From NCBI RefSeq assembly GCF_009905375.1, contig NC_133648.1:23925884-23989883 (forward strand): a stretch of 64,000 bases of DNA, read 5' to 3'. The position numbers and the translations under genes are program-made. The stretch is from Apium graveolens (lineage: Eukaryota > Streptophyta > Magnoliopsida > Apiales > Apiaceae). Below the pieces are notes generated by a model, which made no database searches, had not been told where the DNA came from, and worked only from the letters and a program-made list of their open reading frames with translations. This document shows positions 22,240 to 33,913 of this stretch, in pieces (position 1 is the first letter of the stretch; each line of letters starts with the position of its first letter).

Positions 22240-25200
22240 ATGGCACCCAAAGACGTAATTTTTGATGGAGCTAAGTTTGTTCCTAATAACTTCTCCGCTA
22301 TTCTTAGCAAGTCAGAAGCCCCATCAGAACTTCACTTCATTCAGGACTTTCTTACTAGTTCTGATATTGGGTACGCTCTGACTCAACCTGATGCAGTCTC
22401 TGGTACTCAAGTGCTGGAGTTCTGGAGAAGCGGAGTATATGATGATGGTGGTGCTCAAGGGCCCCAAAGTATTATTTTTTCATCAGGGGAGGATGAGCAT
22501 GTCGTGACATTGGCCACAGTTCGACAAGCACTGCAGCTGCCTGTGAATTGTGTTTATTCTACTGTTGAGGAGCCAGTTCTTCAAAACATGTTGGCCAGTC
22601 TGGGGTATGAGAGGACATTGGCAAAGCTGGGTCAGTTGAAGAGATCTTACATAAGGAGGGAATGGAGTTTCTTCTTTGACTTCATAACCAAGGCTTTTGC
22701 AAACAAATGTTCTAATTTCGATACAATCCCCATATTCAGCCAACAAATCGGGTATGCTCTCATTAACCAAACTGATTTTGATTATGCAAGTGCTGTTTAG
22801 GTTTCATTGGAAATAGAATGACAGAAGACAGAAATACTGTTTACTTTGCTAGATTATGTCAGCTTATTTATAGTTTTTGTTATGATGATAAGCTCCAATC
22901 AGCTAGTGAATTAATTCCATCATTCAGACTAGCTAAAAGAGCTTTTAATGACTTATTATCTATTGATAATAAGAAGGTTGTGTTAAGACCCCTCCAAGTT
23001 CCTTTATCTGTCAAACAAGCCTTAATAACCTATGATCCAGTTAAATACACTGAACTATATCCTGATGTCCAACCATCACAACCTCACCATCCACACCTAC
23101 CACCTCTACACAAATACCTCAAACTTCTCAACCTCAACCCTCAGCACCTACGGTGAAGCCTTCATCTTCCAAACCCAAGAGGACTAAGATAGTACCTCAG
23201 TCTCAACAGAAGAGAAGGAGAATTATTCTGAGATATGAATCAGATACTGAGGAACAGGTTCCCATATCTCAGAAAGATATTGTAACTGGGAGTTCTAGGA
23301 CTCTCAAAAGGCTTAGAAAGTTAAATCCTGATGCTAAAGCTCCTACAGTGTCTCCACCCTTGAAGAAAATGAAAAAGCAAAGAGCTCACAGGGACACAGT
23401 TGAATCAGATTCAGAAGATGAGGAAGCAGCTAAGGAAGGGGGTCAGGAATCTCTGATCCCAACAGAACCAATTGTTATTGAATCACTTCCTTCTGCACAA
23501 CCAGAAACTGCTCAAGACAGAGTGCCTACACCTCCTGTGTCACCTATAATTGAACAAGTACATACTGAAGACCCAGGTACAAGTGCTAAAATTGATATTC
23601 ATAACTTGATTGTGCCTAAGGTTCTGTACTTGGAAGCTCCAGCAACTCAATTCACTCCACCAACAACACCAATTCAAGATGCTGATTTCAATGAAGATAT
23701 TCCAACTACACCAATTAAGAATCTGGATGATGAAAATCAGACTTTAGGTGGGCATCAAGATTTGACTGTCCATCAGGACATGCACCTCACTAAACAGTTA
23801 ATAAAGCTGATTTAGTCAAGAAGTTTGTTAGAGAAGAAGCACCAGTACCTTAGAGTGAAACTCCTAGAGGAAAGGAGTGGACTAAGGAATGGAACACAGT
23901 TAGTTTTGTTCCGTCTGAAAAGATTCTTGCTGAACATCTGGCAAAAGCTGATGAAATACTGATAAATGATGATTTTAAGGCACAGCTGAGAGTTACTGCA
24001 TTGAGTACTAGGCACCTTCAAGGTCTACACTCAACAACTCATGCCAAGGTGAACAAAATTCAAGAAACCTTGATCCAGCAAGATATGAATGTGAAACTTG
24101 AAAAGAACAGATTTTTCAAGCCAGCCTTTGACAGAATTTCCTACATTGAAAAAACTCAGGAGAAGCAACAAACTCAGATTGATAAAATTCTAAAGAATCA
24201 AGCTTCTCAGCAAACTCAACTCAATGAGATCCAATCCTCAGTGGAATTACTTGTCTCTCTTATTTTACCTGTTGATGCCAAAAAGGGGGAGAAAGTGATT
24301 AAGTCCAAATGCAAATCTATACAGACACTGAAGGGAAGGGATGATGGAAATGATGACCAAGAAAACTCTGATAAGGGTAGAGTTCAAATTCAAGGCAAAG
24401 GATTTTCATCAAGTAAAGCTAGAATTATAAGTCAAGGAACAAGTTCTGATATTGGGAGAAGAATAAGTTCTGATACTGGTAAAATGATAAGTTCTGGTGA
24501 ACATCTGGAACTTGATGAAGAAATTTCAAAGGAATTATTTCTTAAAGAAAATCCAGGAATGGACTTTGAGAGTCTAAAGGAAGAAGAAGCTAGACTCAAA
24601 GCAGAAAGTGTCAAGACAAAATCTAAAGCTTTCTGTTGTTGAAAAGAAATTTCCAAAGCCTAAGGGTGTTGTGATAAAGGAAAGAACAAATTATGAGGCA
24701 ACCAAAGCCAAATCACAAGTGGAAATAGATTCAAGGTCCAAGGGCAAAGAAAAAGTTGATGAACCTGTAAAGGGTTATATGCCAGTCATGGATGAAGAAA
24801 TAATTGATGATGAAGATGCTAGTCTTACTCTGTTGCAAAAGAAGATTTCTCAAACAACCTCTGACATGGCTCATGTTGTTCAGAGTCAAGACTTAGTAAA
24901 TTCTGATATGACAGTGAAGCAAGCAACCTCTGACATAGCTCAAGTTGACTTGATATCAGAAGTTAAAGAAAAGGAAACCTCTGACATTACTCATGTTAAA
25001 CCTTCAAAGATACTCCTACCAGGATTCACCAAAACTAAACAGACTCAACCTTTGAAGACTGCAACAAGTGGTTTTGAAGTAAGAGTTGTTACAGGAAAGG
25101 AAGCAAGATATAAATCTGGATCGGGAAGTTCTGATGAAAGGAGAATACACAACACTACCAATGATCCAACTTCCTTAAGTGAACCAGGAGTAGGAGCAAC

Positions 25201-25783
25201 TCCTAAAAGATTGAATCAACTTGAATCTGTACAAATGGTTTACCATTCTATTTTGAAAGAATACATCATGTTATATTTTATGACAGATGGTAGGGTATTC
25301 CAGATTAGGAAAAATGTTATTCCATTGAAGTATTTTGAAGAACTGGAACATGTTCTATTCCTACTTCAAGTGAAAAATAGATTAACAGATGGTGCTGCAG
25401 GTTATTTAAAGTCACAAGTTCAAAGACAGAAGAAGCTTTACTCTGTAAAGTCTGACAGCCCATATTGTCCCAAGTACAGAGATCACAAAGGTGATATTGT
25501 TGAAATAAAGCCTAACACTGTTAAGATCATAACTACTTTTATGGCTTATAAGGATGTGGAATTCAATCTAGAGTCTAACAAAGCATATCTGATCAGACTT
25601 GATCAGGAAATAAGGAAAGCTAAAATAAATGATCTCAGGGCTGCTATTTTTCAAACTGGTGAAGATACAGCTGAATTGATAAATGCTAAAAGGAGGGTGG
25701 TCAATGAACTTGAATATGCTGAGAGATGTTTGTTGAAAAACTATTTCAGAACAACTCCTAACATCAAAGAGATCAGAAATTGA
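22240..25783 (+). pseudogene. Copia 1 envelope-like / additional ORF region
   Basis: A long former ORF follows pol, as in SIRE-type copia elements. It begins MAPKDVIFDGAKF at 22240 (ATG, good start context). A conserved-looking domain runs to about 23050 (blocks FWRSGVYDDGG, WSFFFDFITKAF, KRAFNDLLSIDNKKVVLRP). After it come a Pro/Ser-rich and charged middle (23150-23800), a probable coiled coil rich in Gln/Lys (about 24000-24290) and a C-terminal part (25200-25783). Frame breaks occur near 22798, 23150, 23815 and 24640. No convincing signal peptide or transmembrane segment was seen, so 'envelope' is by position only. The true function of this ORF class is unknown. Confidence 0.8.
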
Positions 25784-25977
25784 AGGCAATTCAAAGATCT
25801 ACAACTGCTTAAATTCTGAAGTGTATACAGACTGAAGCTGATATCAGATATTAAGGATGGTAAAGCTATAAGGACTGTAAGTTGTAGTTATCTAGTCAAA
25901 ATTCTCATGCATTTGTACTTAATGTTTTTGACATCATCAAATATCTGTTAAACTTGTATATTATGCTAATTTACAAG

Positions 25978-25988
25978 TTGGGGGAGAT
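25978..25988 (+). other. Polypurine tract of copia 1
   Basis: The purine-rich ttgggggagat sits directly before the 3' LTR and is the expected primer site for plus-strand DNA synthesis. Confidence 0.85.
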
Positions 25989-26580
25989 TGTTAAATATAT
26001 ATGATGTCATGTCTAATATGATTTGTGTTTAGTTTTTCAGATCTTACTTAAACAGGACAAATCAGTACTTAAATAGAAATCAGTACTTATACTGAAGTCA
26101 GAACTTAAGATATCAGAACATAAGTTATCAGAACTTAAATTATCAGGAGATATTTATTAGGAGATAATATTAGGACTTAAGGAGACTTTCAGATAAGGCA
26201 AGCGGCTGATTGAAAGGAAAGAAGATCAAGGCAAACGCAAGAAGAAATATGCAATACTTGGAAGAAAAGATAACTGATTGATATATTTTAGGAAGCAGAA
26301 TTATATTCAATATCAATTAGAAGATTATCTTGTAACTGTGTAGTATATAAACACAGGCATAGGGTTTACACTATACGTGTTATCATTATCGAAATTATTA
26401 TTCATTATAACCCTAGCAGCTCTCGTGATAATATGTTCATCACTGAGAGAGGACAGTTCCATATTGTAATAGAGTTTATTGTGTTGAATAAAATCTATGT
26501 TCGGTTACTTGTGTTCTTTAATTCGATTTGATTGTAGTAAACACTGTATTCAACCCGTCTACAGTGTGTGTGACCTAACA
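25989..26580 (+). repeat. 3' LTR of copia 1
   Basis: Begins TGTTAAATAT and ends TGACCTAACA. It matches 11208-11800 with the indels noted there, and is followed by the target duplication aacta. Confidence 0.93.
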
Positions 26581-28089
26581 AACTATTATAAAAAAGTATA
26601 ATTTTTCATAATATGGTTAAAACTATACGTAAACAATGATCAGATTAAAATTTTAAAGATATATATGACATAATACTGAATTTTTTAACCGTATCAATAT
26701 ATAACAAATATTAAACTTTCATGCATATAAGAAAAATAGTTGAAAAAACTCAAGAATCATTAATATTACACATACTTCGAGTTGATGGGATCATTAGTCT
26801 AACAACACATACTTCCGGTTCAAATCAACAATTATGTACCCCACTTATCGCACTTTTAGCATTCAAATATATTAGGTATTTAAAAAATTATTTATTCACA
26901 TTTCGGGCAAAGAACACCCTTACATTTCTCTATTGTTTCAGCTTAATGTTAAATGCCGAATAACTTGTTTTGCATCAATATAATCACATGCCAAAAAGTC
27001 AAAAACTACTCATATAAATACGTTTATGTCATTAATTCACCTAGAAACAACACGAATACACTGCCAACAACTGTCATAAAAGCGTGCAATCTAGAGCATA
27101 TCTGTGCATTGCACATGTTATAGAGCAATCGATCAACTTGATATTTTCAAGTGCTCAATGACAACAATTTAGCAATAGAATGCAAAATATAAAACAAGTA
27201 CAACTTTTACGAATATAAAATATCAATTATTCGATATAAAATAGAAGAAAATGCATCTTATAACATAACTTATATTTCATTTATATAATATGTACACAAT
27301 TAATTAACACGTGAGTTTAGAGAATGTCTGTGCCTCGCACGAGTTATAAAACTAGTTTTACATCTAATAGTGCAATATGATTTTAATAAAAATTATTTAA
27401 AATATTATATATTTTATATAAAAATCAGATTTTTATCCAGACTTATTAAAATGCCTAAATTTTTATCGGGGTCTAAACTAAACTTTATTTGGGATTTTTC
27501 GAATTTCACACCGCAAAGTAGGACTGTCAAACGGACAATTCGGATACGAATCTGCCTATATCCGTATTCGGATCCGAATCCGAAAATTCGTATCTGTATC
27601 CGTATCTGAATCGGAAATATTTAAAGAATAATATCTGAATCCCGATCCGACGGATACTATCCGGATACGGATAATATCCGAATCCGAATTTCAATCAAAT
27701 TTTTTATTTTTATATTAAAAATAAAAAATAAAAATAAAGAATACAGTAAAAATTATAATTTCATTTTTTAAAATTAAAGAAAAGTTAAAGTAATTTAAAC
27801 CTATTTTAATTTATTCAAAAATTAATTTTATTTATCTTTTCAATATATTTGTTATCTTTAAATTGTTGAACTCAAATAATTTTTATATATGTCAATTATA
27901 TTTTTCCAATTATATAAAATTTGTACAAACATAATATTTAAGTATATATATGTGTGTGTGTTTATATACACGTACACACAGTATAAATTTAATATAATAA
28001 ATTTTAAATTATATAAATATTTACATATAATATATTTGTTCGGATTCAGATATTATCGGATATGAATATGTCTAGTATCCGTATCCGCA

Positions 28090-30559
28090 ATTCACTACAA
28101 CAAAATAGGCCAATTACGACGACCAACTTACGACGGAAAAAAATGCGCGCCCAACTTACGACGGAAAAAAGTAAAACGTCGTAATTATATACGACGAAAC
28201 ACAAAACCGTCGTAAGTTTAGTATTTTATTAATAAAATTATGCACGACACGATTAAACAAAAGTGAAAATAATTTGATGTTACGACGATTTAAACATTTC
28301 GTCGTAAGTTAATTATTTTTATTAAAATTTTAAACTGAAATTGAATAAAAAAATATTTTATCTAAATTTGCAACGGAATATTTGTGACGGAAAAAATCGG
28401 ATCGTCAAATTTACGACGGAAATTAAAATTCGTCGTAAGTTATCAAAGAGGGAAATTTAACTTTTTTCCAAAAAAATTGGTGGGAAAAGTAAAATCATTT
28501 GAAATTGCGACGACTTGAAAATTTCGTCGTAAGTTAAATATTTTTATTATAACTTGAAATTAAATGAAAAAATGTTTTCATCTAAATTTTACGACGAAAT
28601 ATTATGACGGAAAATATTGGAACATCCAATTTACGACGGAAATTAAAATTCGTCGTAAGTTATCAAAGAGGGAAATTTAACTTTTTTCCAAAATTTGGTC
28701 GGTAAATTTGACTGTTCTAAAATTTTACAGATAATAATTTAGGACGGATTCCGTCGTAAATTGGCACACGAATTTTGATAATTTTAATTTTTAAAAAATA
28801 TTATTTCATGATCTAACCATATTAATATCAGCATTTATTTGTTTGGGTGACATTTCAAGAATTTCCGAAAAAAATTAAATTTTTTGCTAAAATAATTTAA
28901 TATAAAACATTGATCATATCACTAATATATATATATATATGTTTATATTGTCATCCATACGGTTGAATCGATTAAAAATATTTTTAAAATAATCGAACCA
29001 CAAATTCAGAACTAAAAACTAGTTAGTTGTCCTAGTCAAACTGATGTTTGACTCTTAAAATGTCAAACCAAATAAAACTATTTTGATATGAAATTTTGGT
29101 TAAATTATTAATATATATATCTATTGATATCCATACGGTTAGATTGTTGAAATATATTTTTAAATTATTGTAACACTAATTCAGGATTCAACACTAGTTA
29201 GATGTATTAGTCAAACAAATGTTTGACTGTTAAAATGTCAAACCAAATAAAATTATTTTGATATGAAATTTCGTTTATATCACTAATATATATATCTATT
29301 GACATCCATACGGTTGGATCGATGAAAAATATTTTTAAAATAATCAAACCACAAATTCAGAACTAAACACTAGTTAGTTGTCCTAATCAAACTGATGTTT
29401 GACTGTTAAAATGTCAAACCAAATAAAATTATTTTGATTTGAAATTTTGGTTATATCACTAATATGTATATCTATTGACATCCACCCGGTTTGATCGATG
29501 AAAAATATTTTTAAAATAATCGAACCACAAATTCAGAAATAAACACTAGTTAGCCGTCCTAGTCAAACTGATGTTTGACTGTTAAAATGTCAAACAAAAT
29601 AAAATTATTTTGATATGAAATTTTGGTTATATCACCAATATTTATATCTATAGACATCCATATGGTTAGATCGTTTAAAAATATTGTAAAATAATCGAAC
29701 CACAAATTCAGAATTAAACACTATTTAGCCGTCTTAGTCAAACTGATGTTTGACTGTTAAAATGTTAAATCAAATAAAATTATTTTGATATGAAATTTTG
29801 GTTATATCACTAATATATATATCTATTGACATCCATCCGGTTGGATCGTTGAAAAATATTTTTAAAATAGTCGAAACACTAATTCAAGATTTAACACTAG
29901 TTAGCTGTACTATTCAAACTGTTACTTGACTGTTAAAATGTCAAACCAAATAAAAATATTTGGATATGAAATTTTGGTTATATCATTAATATATATATCT
30001 ATTGACATCCATCCGGTTGGATCGTTGAAAAATATTTTTAAAATAGTCGAAACACTAATTCAAGATTATACACTAGTTAGTTGTACTATATAAACTGTTG
30101 CTTGACTGTTAAAATGTCAAACCAAATAAATATATTTTGATATGAAATTTTGGTTATATCACTAATATATATCTATTGACATCCATACGGTTAGATCATT
30201 GAAAAATATTTTTGAAATAATCGTAAGACTAATTTAGGATTCAATACTAGTTAGCTGTACGAGTCAAGCAAATGCTTAACTCTTAAAATGTCAAACCAAA
30301 TAAAATTATTTTGATATGAAATTTTGGTTATATCACTAATATATATATCTATTGAGAATATTTCGTCGTAAGTAGATTTATTATTTTATTGAGAATGTGG
30401 GCCCCCCTTTCTAACTTGCGACGCAATTTTATCTTGTGACGAAAAAACGAACTTACTACTCGACCAAAAACGACGATTTTTTTCCGTCGTAAATGGCTCA
30501 ATTACGACGATTTCAGTTCAAAAAAACCGTCGTAAATGGCCAGATTTGTTGTAGTGATT
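28090..30559. mobile_element. CACTA transposon 2 with internal tandem array
   Basis: The element is 28093-30556 (2464 bp). It starts CACTACAACAAAATAGGCC, ends with TTTGTTGTAGTG, and has the 3-bp target duplication att on both sides (28090-28092, 30557-30559). Subterminal zones are full of the words ttacgacgg and cgtcgtaagt in both orientations, which fits CACTA transposase-binding repeats. No transposase is present. The middle is an array of about 175-bp units. It is inserted in the hAT MITE, whose cggata-rich halves continue on both sides. Confidence 0.92.
28940..30348. repeat. Satellite-like array, about 8 units of 175 bp
   Basis: Each unit carries 'ctattgacatccatacggtt', 'aaaaatatttttaaaataatc', 'cactagttag', 'tgtttgactgttaaaatgtc' and 'gatatgaaattttggttat'. 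The landmark 'gacatccat' recurs at about 28951, 29128, 29301, 29478, 29653, 29829, 30004 and 30178, a steady spacing near 175 bp. Units differ from each other by several substitutions. No ORF. Confidence 0.9.
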
Positions 30560-30834
30560 GACGGATTCGAATACGAATAATATCCGCTTTGTTCGAATAC
30601 ATATAATATCCGCTTTATTTCGGATACGAATGCGGATTTTCGGAAGAATACTGGATTTTTCGAATTTTTTTGAAGGTCTGCCGCGAAGAAGTAAGGTCCG
30701 TTTAAGGCACTCGGCCGAGCCAGACTTTTTTCCGGATCGGCCCTCTGAGTTCTGATTCTTTGAAGCTTTCTATTTTGTATATAACCAATATTAAGTAGCA
30801 GAATCTATATCCTCTGGTCCGGAACAACAGTGAA

Positions 30835-31058
30835 ATGCGGACAGTCGGAGAACCCTGGCCGGAATTAAACGACGACCTCTTCTATTTTGATCGCTTCCGA
30901 CCCTCTGATTCTGGTATTTTATATCTATGTAACTATTTTCTATTTTCTCTTACATAAATTTGTGTAATCATTATTCTAACTCACTACATTATATAAACAG
31001 GTCTGGCACTTATTGATTTTTACTCCACCAAGTACAAGAGTTCAGCTCCTTTGCAAGG
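30835..31058 (+). pseudogene. Duplicated exons 1-2 of RNA pseudouridine synthase pseudogene
   Basis: Exon 1 (30835-30913) starts ATG and encodes MRTVGEPWPELNDDLFYFDR and a few more residues. Exon 2 (31001-31058) encodes LALIDFYSTKYKSSAPLQ. Donor and acceptor GT/AG are intact. The rest of the gene is missing because the tandem duplication ends at 31277. An extra orphan 5' end upstream of the full copy could supply a promoter or a decoy transcript, but there is no evidence for either. Confidence 0.8.
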
Positions 31059-31071
31059 GTAATCCACTTTA

Positions 31072-31277
31072 GGGTGATGTTTAAAAATACCCGGGTGCAA
31101 TGGCTGAAAATACCCATTTTTAAAACACATGGCTGAAAATACCGTTTTGGTAACGTATTTTGTAATTGGTTAAGTGTAATACACATTTGAGAATTGGGTA
31201 TCGAAGAAAATTACGAAAGATACGCATTTGTAGTTTGGGTATTACCATTGGGATCTTAAAAAAGAATAAATTGGATA
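31072..31277 (+). mobile_element. Truncated copy of the TA-flanked MITE
   Basis: This is the same 5' sequence (gggtgatgtttaaaaatacc) as the element at 34151-34505, cut at 31277 by the tandem-duplication junction. The MITE was therefore present before the tandem duplication. Confidence 0.85.
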
Positions 31278-31279
31278 AT

Positions 31280-33635
31280 CGTCGTAAGTTTAGTATTTTA
31301 TTAATAAAATTATGCACAACACGATTAAACAAAAGTGAAAATAATTTGATGTTGCGACGATTTAAACATTTCGTCGTAAGTTAATTATTTTTATTAAAAT
31401 TTTAAATTGAAATTGAATAAAAAATATTTTATCTAAATTTGCAACGGAATATTTGCGACGGAAAAAATCGGATCGTCAAATTTACGACGGAAATTAAAAT
31501 TCGTCGTAAGTTATCAAAGTGGGAAATTTAACTTTTTTCCAAAAAAATTGGCGGGAAAATTAAAATCATTTGAAATTGCGACGACTTGAAAATTTCGTCG
31601 TAAGTTAAATATTTTTATTAAAATTTAACTTGAAATTAATTGAAAAAAATGTTTTCATCTAAATTTTACGACGAAATATTGTGACGGAAAATATTGGAAC
31701 ATCCAATTTACGACGGAAATTAAATTCGTCGTAAGTTATCAAAGAGGGAAATTTAACTTTTTTCCAAAATTTGGTTGGTAAATTTGACTGTTCTAAAATT
31801 TTACAGATAATAATTTAGGACGGATTCCGTCGTGAATTGGCACACGAATTTTGATAATTTTAATTTTTAAAAAATATTATTTTATGATCTAACCATATTA
31901 ATATCAGCATTTATTTGTTTGGGTGACATTTCAAGAATTTCAGAAAAAAATTAAATTTTTTGCTAAAATAATTTAATATAAAACATTGATCATATCACTA
32001 ATATATATATATATATATGTATATATTGTCATCCATACGGTTGAATCGATGAAAAATATTTTTAAAATAATCGAACCATAAATTCAGAACTAAAAACTAG
32101 TTAGTTGTCCTAGTCAAACTGATGTTTGACTCTTAAAATGTCAAACCAAATAAAACTATTTTGATATGAAATTTTGGTTATATCATTAATATATATATCT
32201 ATTGATATCCATACGGTTAGATTGTTGAAATATATTTTTAAAATAATTGTAACACTAATTCAGGATTCAACACTAGTTAGATGTATTAGTGAAACAAATG
32301 TTTGACTGTTAAAATGTCAAACCAAATAAAATTATTTTGATATGAAATTTCGTTTATATCACTAATATATATATCTATTGACATCCATACGGTTGGATCG
32401 ATGAAAAATATTTTTAAAATAATCAAACCACAAATTCAGAACTAAACACTAGTTAGTTGTCCTAATCAAACTGATGTTTGACTGTTAAAATGTCAAACCA
32501 AATAAAATTATTTTGATTTGAAATTTTGGTTATATCACTAATATGTATATCTATTGACATCCACCCGGTTTGATCGATGAAAAATATTTTTAAAATAATC
32601 GAACCACAAATTCAGAAATAAACACTAGTTAGCCGTCCTAGTCAAACTGATGTTTGACTGTTAAAATGTCAAACAAAATAAAATTATTTTGATATGAAAT
32701 TTTGGTTATATCACCAATATTTATATCTATTGACATCCATACGGTTAGATCGTTTAAAAATATTGTAAAATAATCGAACCACAAATTCAGAACTAAACAC
32801 TATTTAGCCGTCTTAGTCAAACTGATGTTTGACTGTTAAAATGTCAAATCAAATAAAATTATTTTGATATGAAATTTTGGTTATATCACTAATATATATA
32901 TCTATTGACATCCATCCAGTTGGATCGTTGAAAAATATTTTTAAAATAGTCGAAACACTAATTCAAGATTTAACACTAGTTAGCTGTACTATTCAAACTG
33001 TTACTTGACTGTTAAAATGTCAAACCAAATAAAAATATTTTGATATGAAATTTTGGTTATATCATTAATATATATATCTATTGACATCCATCCGGTTGGA
33101 TCGTTGAAAAATATTTTTAAAATAGTCGAAACACTAATTCAAGATTAAACACTAGTTAGTTGTACTATATAAACTGTTGCTTGACTGTTAAAATGTCAAA
33201 CCAAATAAATATATTTTGATATGAAATTTTGATTATATCACTAATATATATCTATTGACATCCATACGGTTAGATCATTGAAAAATATTTTTGAAATAAT
33301 CGTAAGACTAATTTAGGATTCAATACTAGTTAGTTGTACGAGTGAAGCAAATGCTTAACTCTTAAAATGTCAAACCAAATAAAATTATTTTGATATGAAA
33401 TTTTGGTTATATCATTAATATATATATCTATTGAGAATATTTCATCGTAAGTAGATTTATTATTTTATTGAGAATGTGGGCCCCCCTTTCTAACTTGCGA
33501 CGCAATTTTATCTTGTGACGAAAAAACGAACTTACTACTCGACCAAAAACGACGATTTTTTTCCGTCGTAAATGGCTCAATTACGACGATTTCAGTTCAA
33601 AAAAACCGTCATAAATGGCCAGATTTGTTGTAGTG
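31280..33635. mobile_element. 5'-truncated second copy of CACTA 2
   Basis: It repeats 28208-30556, including the array of about 175-bp units (about 32010-33431) and the right terminus TTTGTTGTAGTG followed by att. The first 115 bp, including the left CACTA end, are missing because the tandem-duplication breakpoint lies inside the element. It cannot move on its own. Confidence 0.9.
32010..33431. repeat. Second satellite-like array (duplicate of 28940-30348)
   Basis: It has the same unit order and the same unit-specific variants as the first array, for example 'cacccggtttgatcg' in the fourth unit of both. It therefore arose by block duplication and not by new amplification of units. Confidence 0.88.
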
Positions 33636-33913
33636 ATTGACGGATTCGAATACGAATAATATCCGCTTTGTTCGAATACATATAATATCCGCTTTATTTC
33701 GGATACGAATGCGGATTTTCGGAAGAATACTGGGTTTTTCGATTTTTTTTGAAGGTCTGCCGCGAAGAAGTAAGGTCTGTTTAAGGCACTCGGCCGAGCC
33801 AGACTTTTTTCCGGATCGGCCCTCTGAGTTCTGATTCTTTGAAGCTTTCTATTTTGTATATAACCAATATTAAGTAGCAGAATCTATATCCTCTGGTCCG
33901 GAACAACAGTGAA

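Larger units (their letters stand above)
11203..26585 (+). mobile_element. Copia retrotransposon 1 (SIRE/Maximus-like, with envelope-like region)
   Basis: This is a full-length element at 11208-26580 with LTRs of about 592 bp, TG...CA ends and a perfect 5-bp target duplication aacta (11203-11207, 26581-26585). Order on the plus strand is LTR, primer site, gag, protease, integrase, reverse transcriptase, RNase H, a 1.5-kb spacer, a long envelope-like region, polypurine tract, LTR. Integrase before reverse transcriptase marks Ty1/copia; the extra ORF after pol fits the Sirevirus lineage. It is split by a solo gypsy LTR at 15000-19271. Many stops and frameshifts make it immobile. Confidence 0.95.
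10361..27355 (+). mobile_element. Helitron with nested retrotransposons (16,995 bp total)
   Basis: The 5' end reads TCTATTATATATATTATAG directly after A. The 3' end reads gtgc-ctc-gcac (hairpin, about 27330-27340) and then CTAG (27352-27355), directly before T. Removing it joins aactta to ttttac, which is what the partner copy shows near 49280-49290 (aacttattttact). The element therefore sits between A and T with no target duplication, as Helitrons do. Without the nested copia element it is about 1.6 kb, has no RepHel protein, and is non-autonomous. A degenerate extra terminal hairpin (gtgcattgcac, about 27106) lies internally. Confidence 0.87.
27511..30688. mobile_element. hAT-type MITE carrying a nested CACTA
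   Basis: The left end is TAGGACTGTCAAAC at 27519. The right end, degenerate (ttgaaggtctg), is at 30680. The 8-bp flanks ccgcaaag (27511-27518) and ccgcgaag (30681-30688) differ at one base. The 'cggata / atatccg' interior is the same family as 8365-8873. The partner copy near 49430 lacks it. The right end and its flank occur a second time at about 33636-33767 because of the tandem duplication. Confidence 0.8.

Noticed and set aside
22240..25783. Envelope-like ORF as an independent host gene
   Set aside because: It lies between pol and the polypurine tract of a retrotransposon with intact LTRs and target duplication, the normal place for this extra ORF in SIRE-type elements.
28940..30348. Regular repeats resembling a CRISPR-like array
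   Set aside because: Units are about 175 bp with no short repeat/unique spacer pattern, lie between CACTA ends, and the genome is plant; it is a tandem satellite-like array.
30558..30755. ORF repeated at 33637-33834
   Set aside because: It is the cggata-rich tail of the hAT MITE running into its flank; present twice only because of the tandem duplication.
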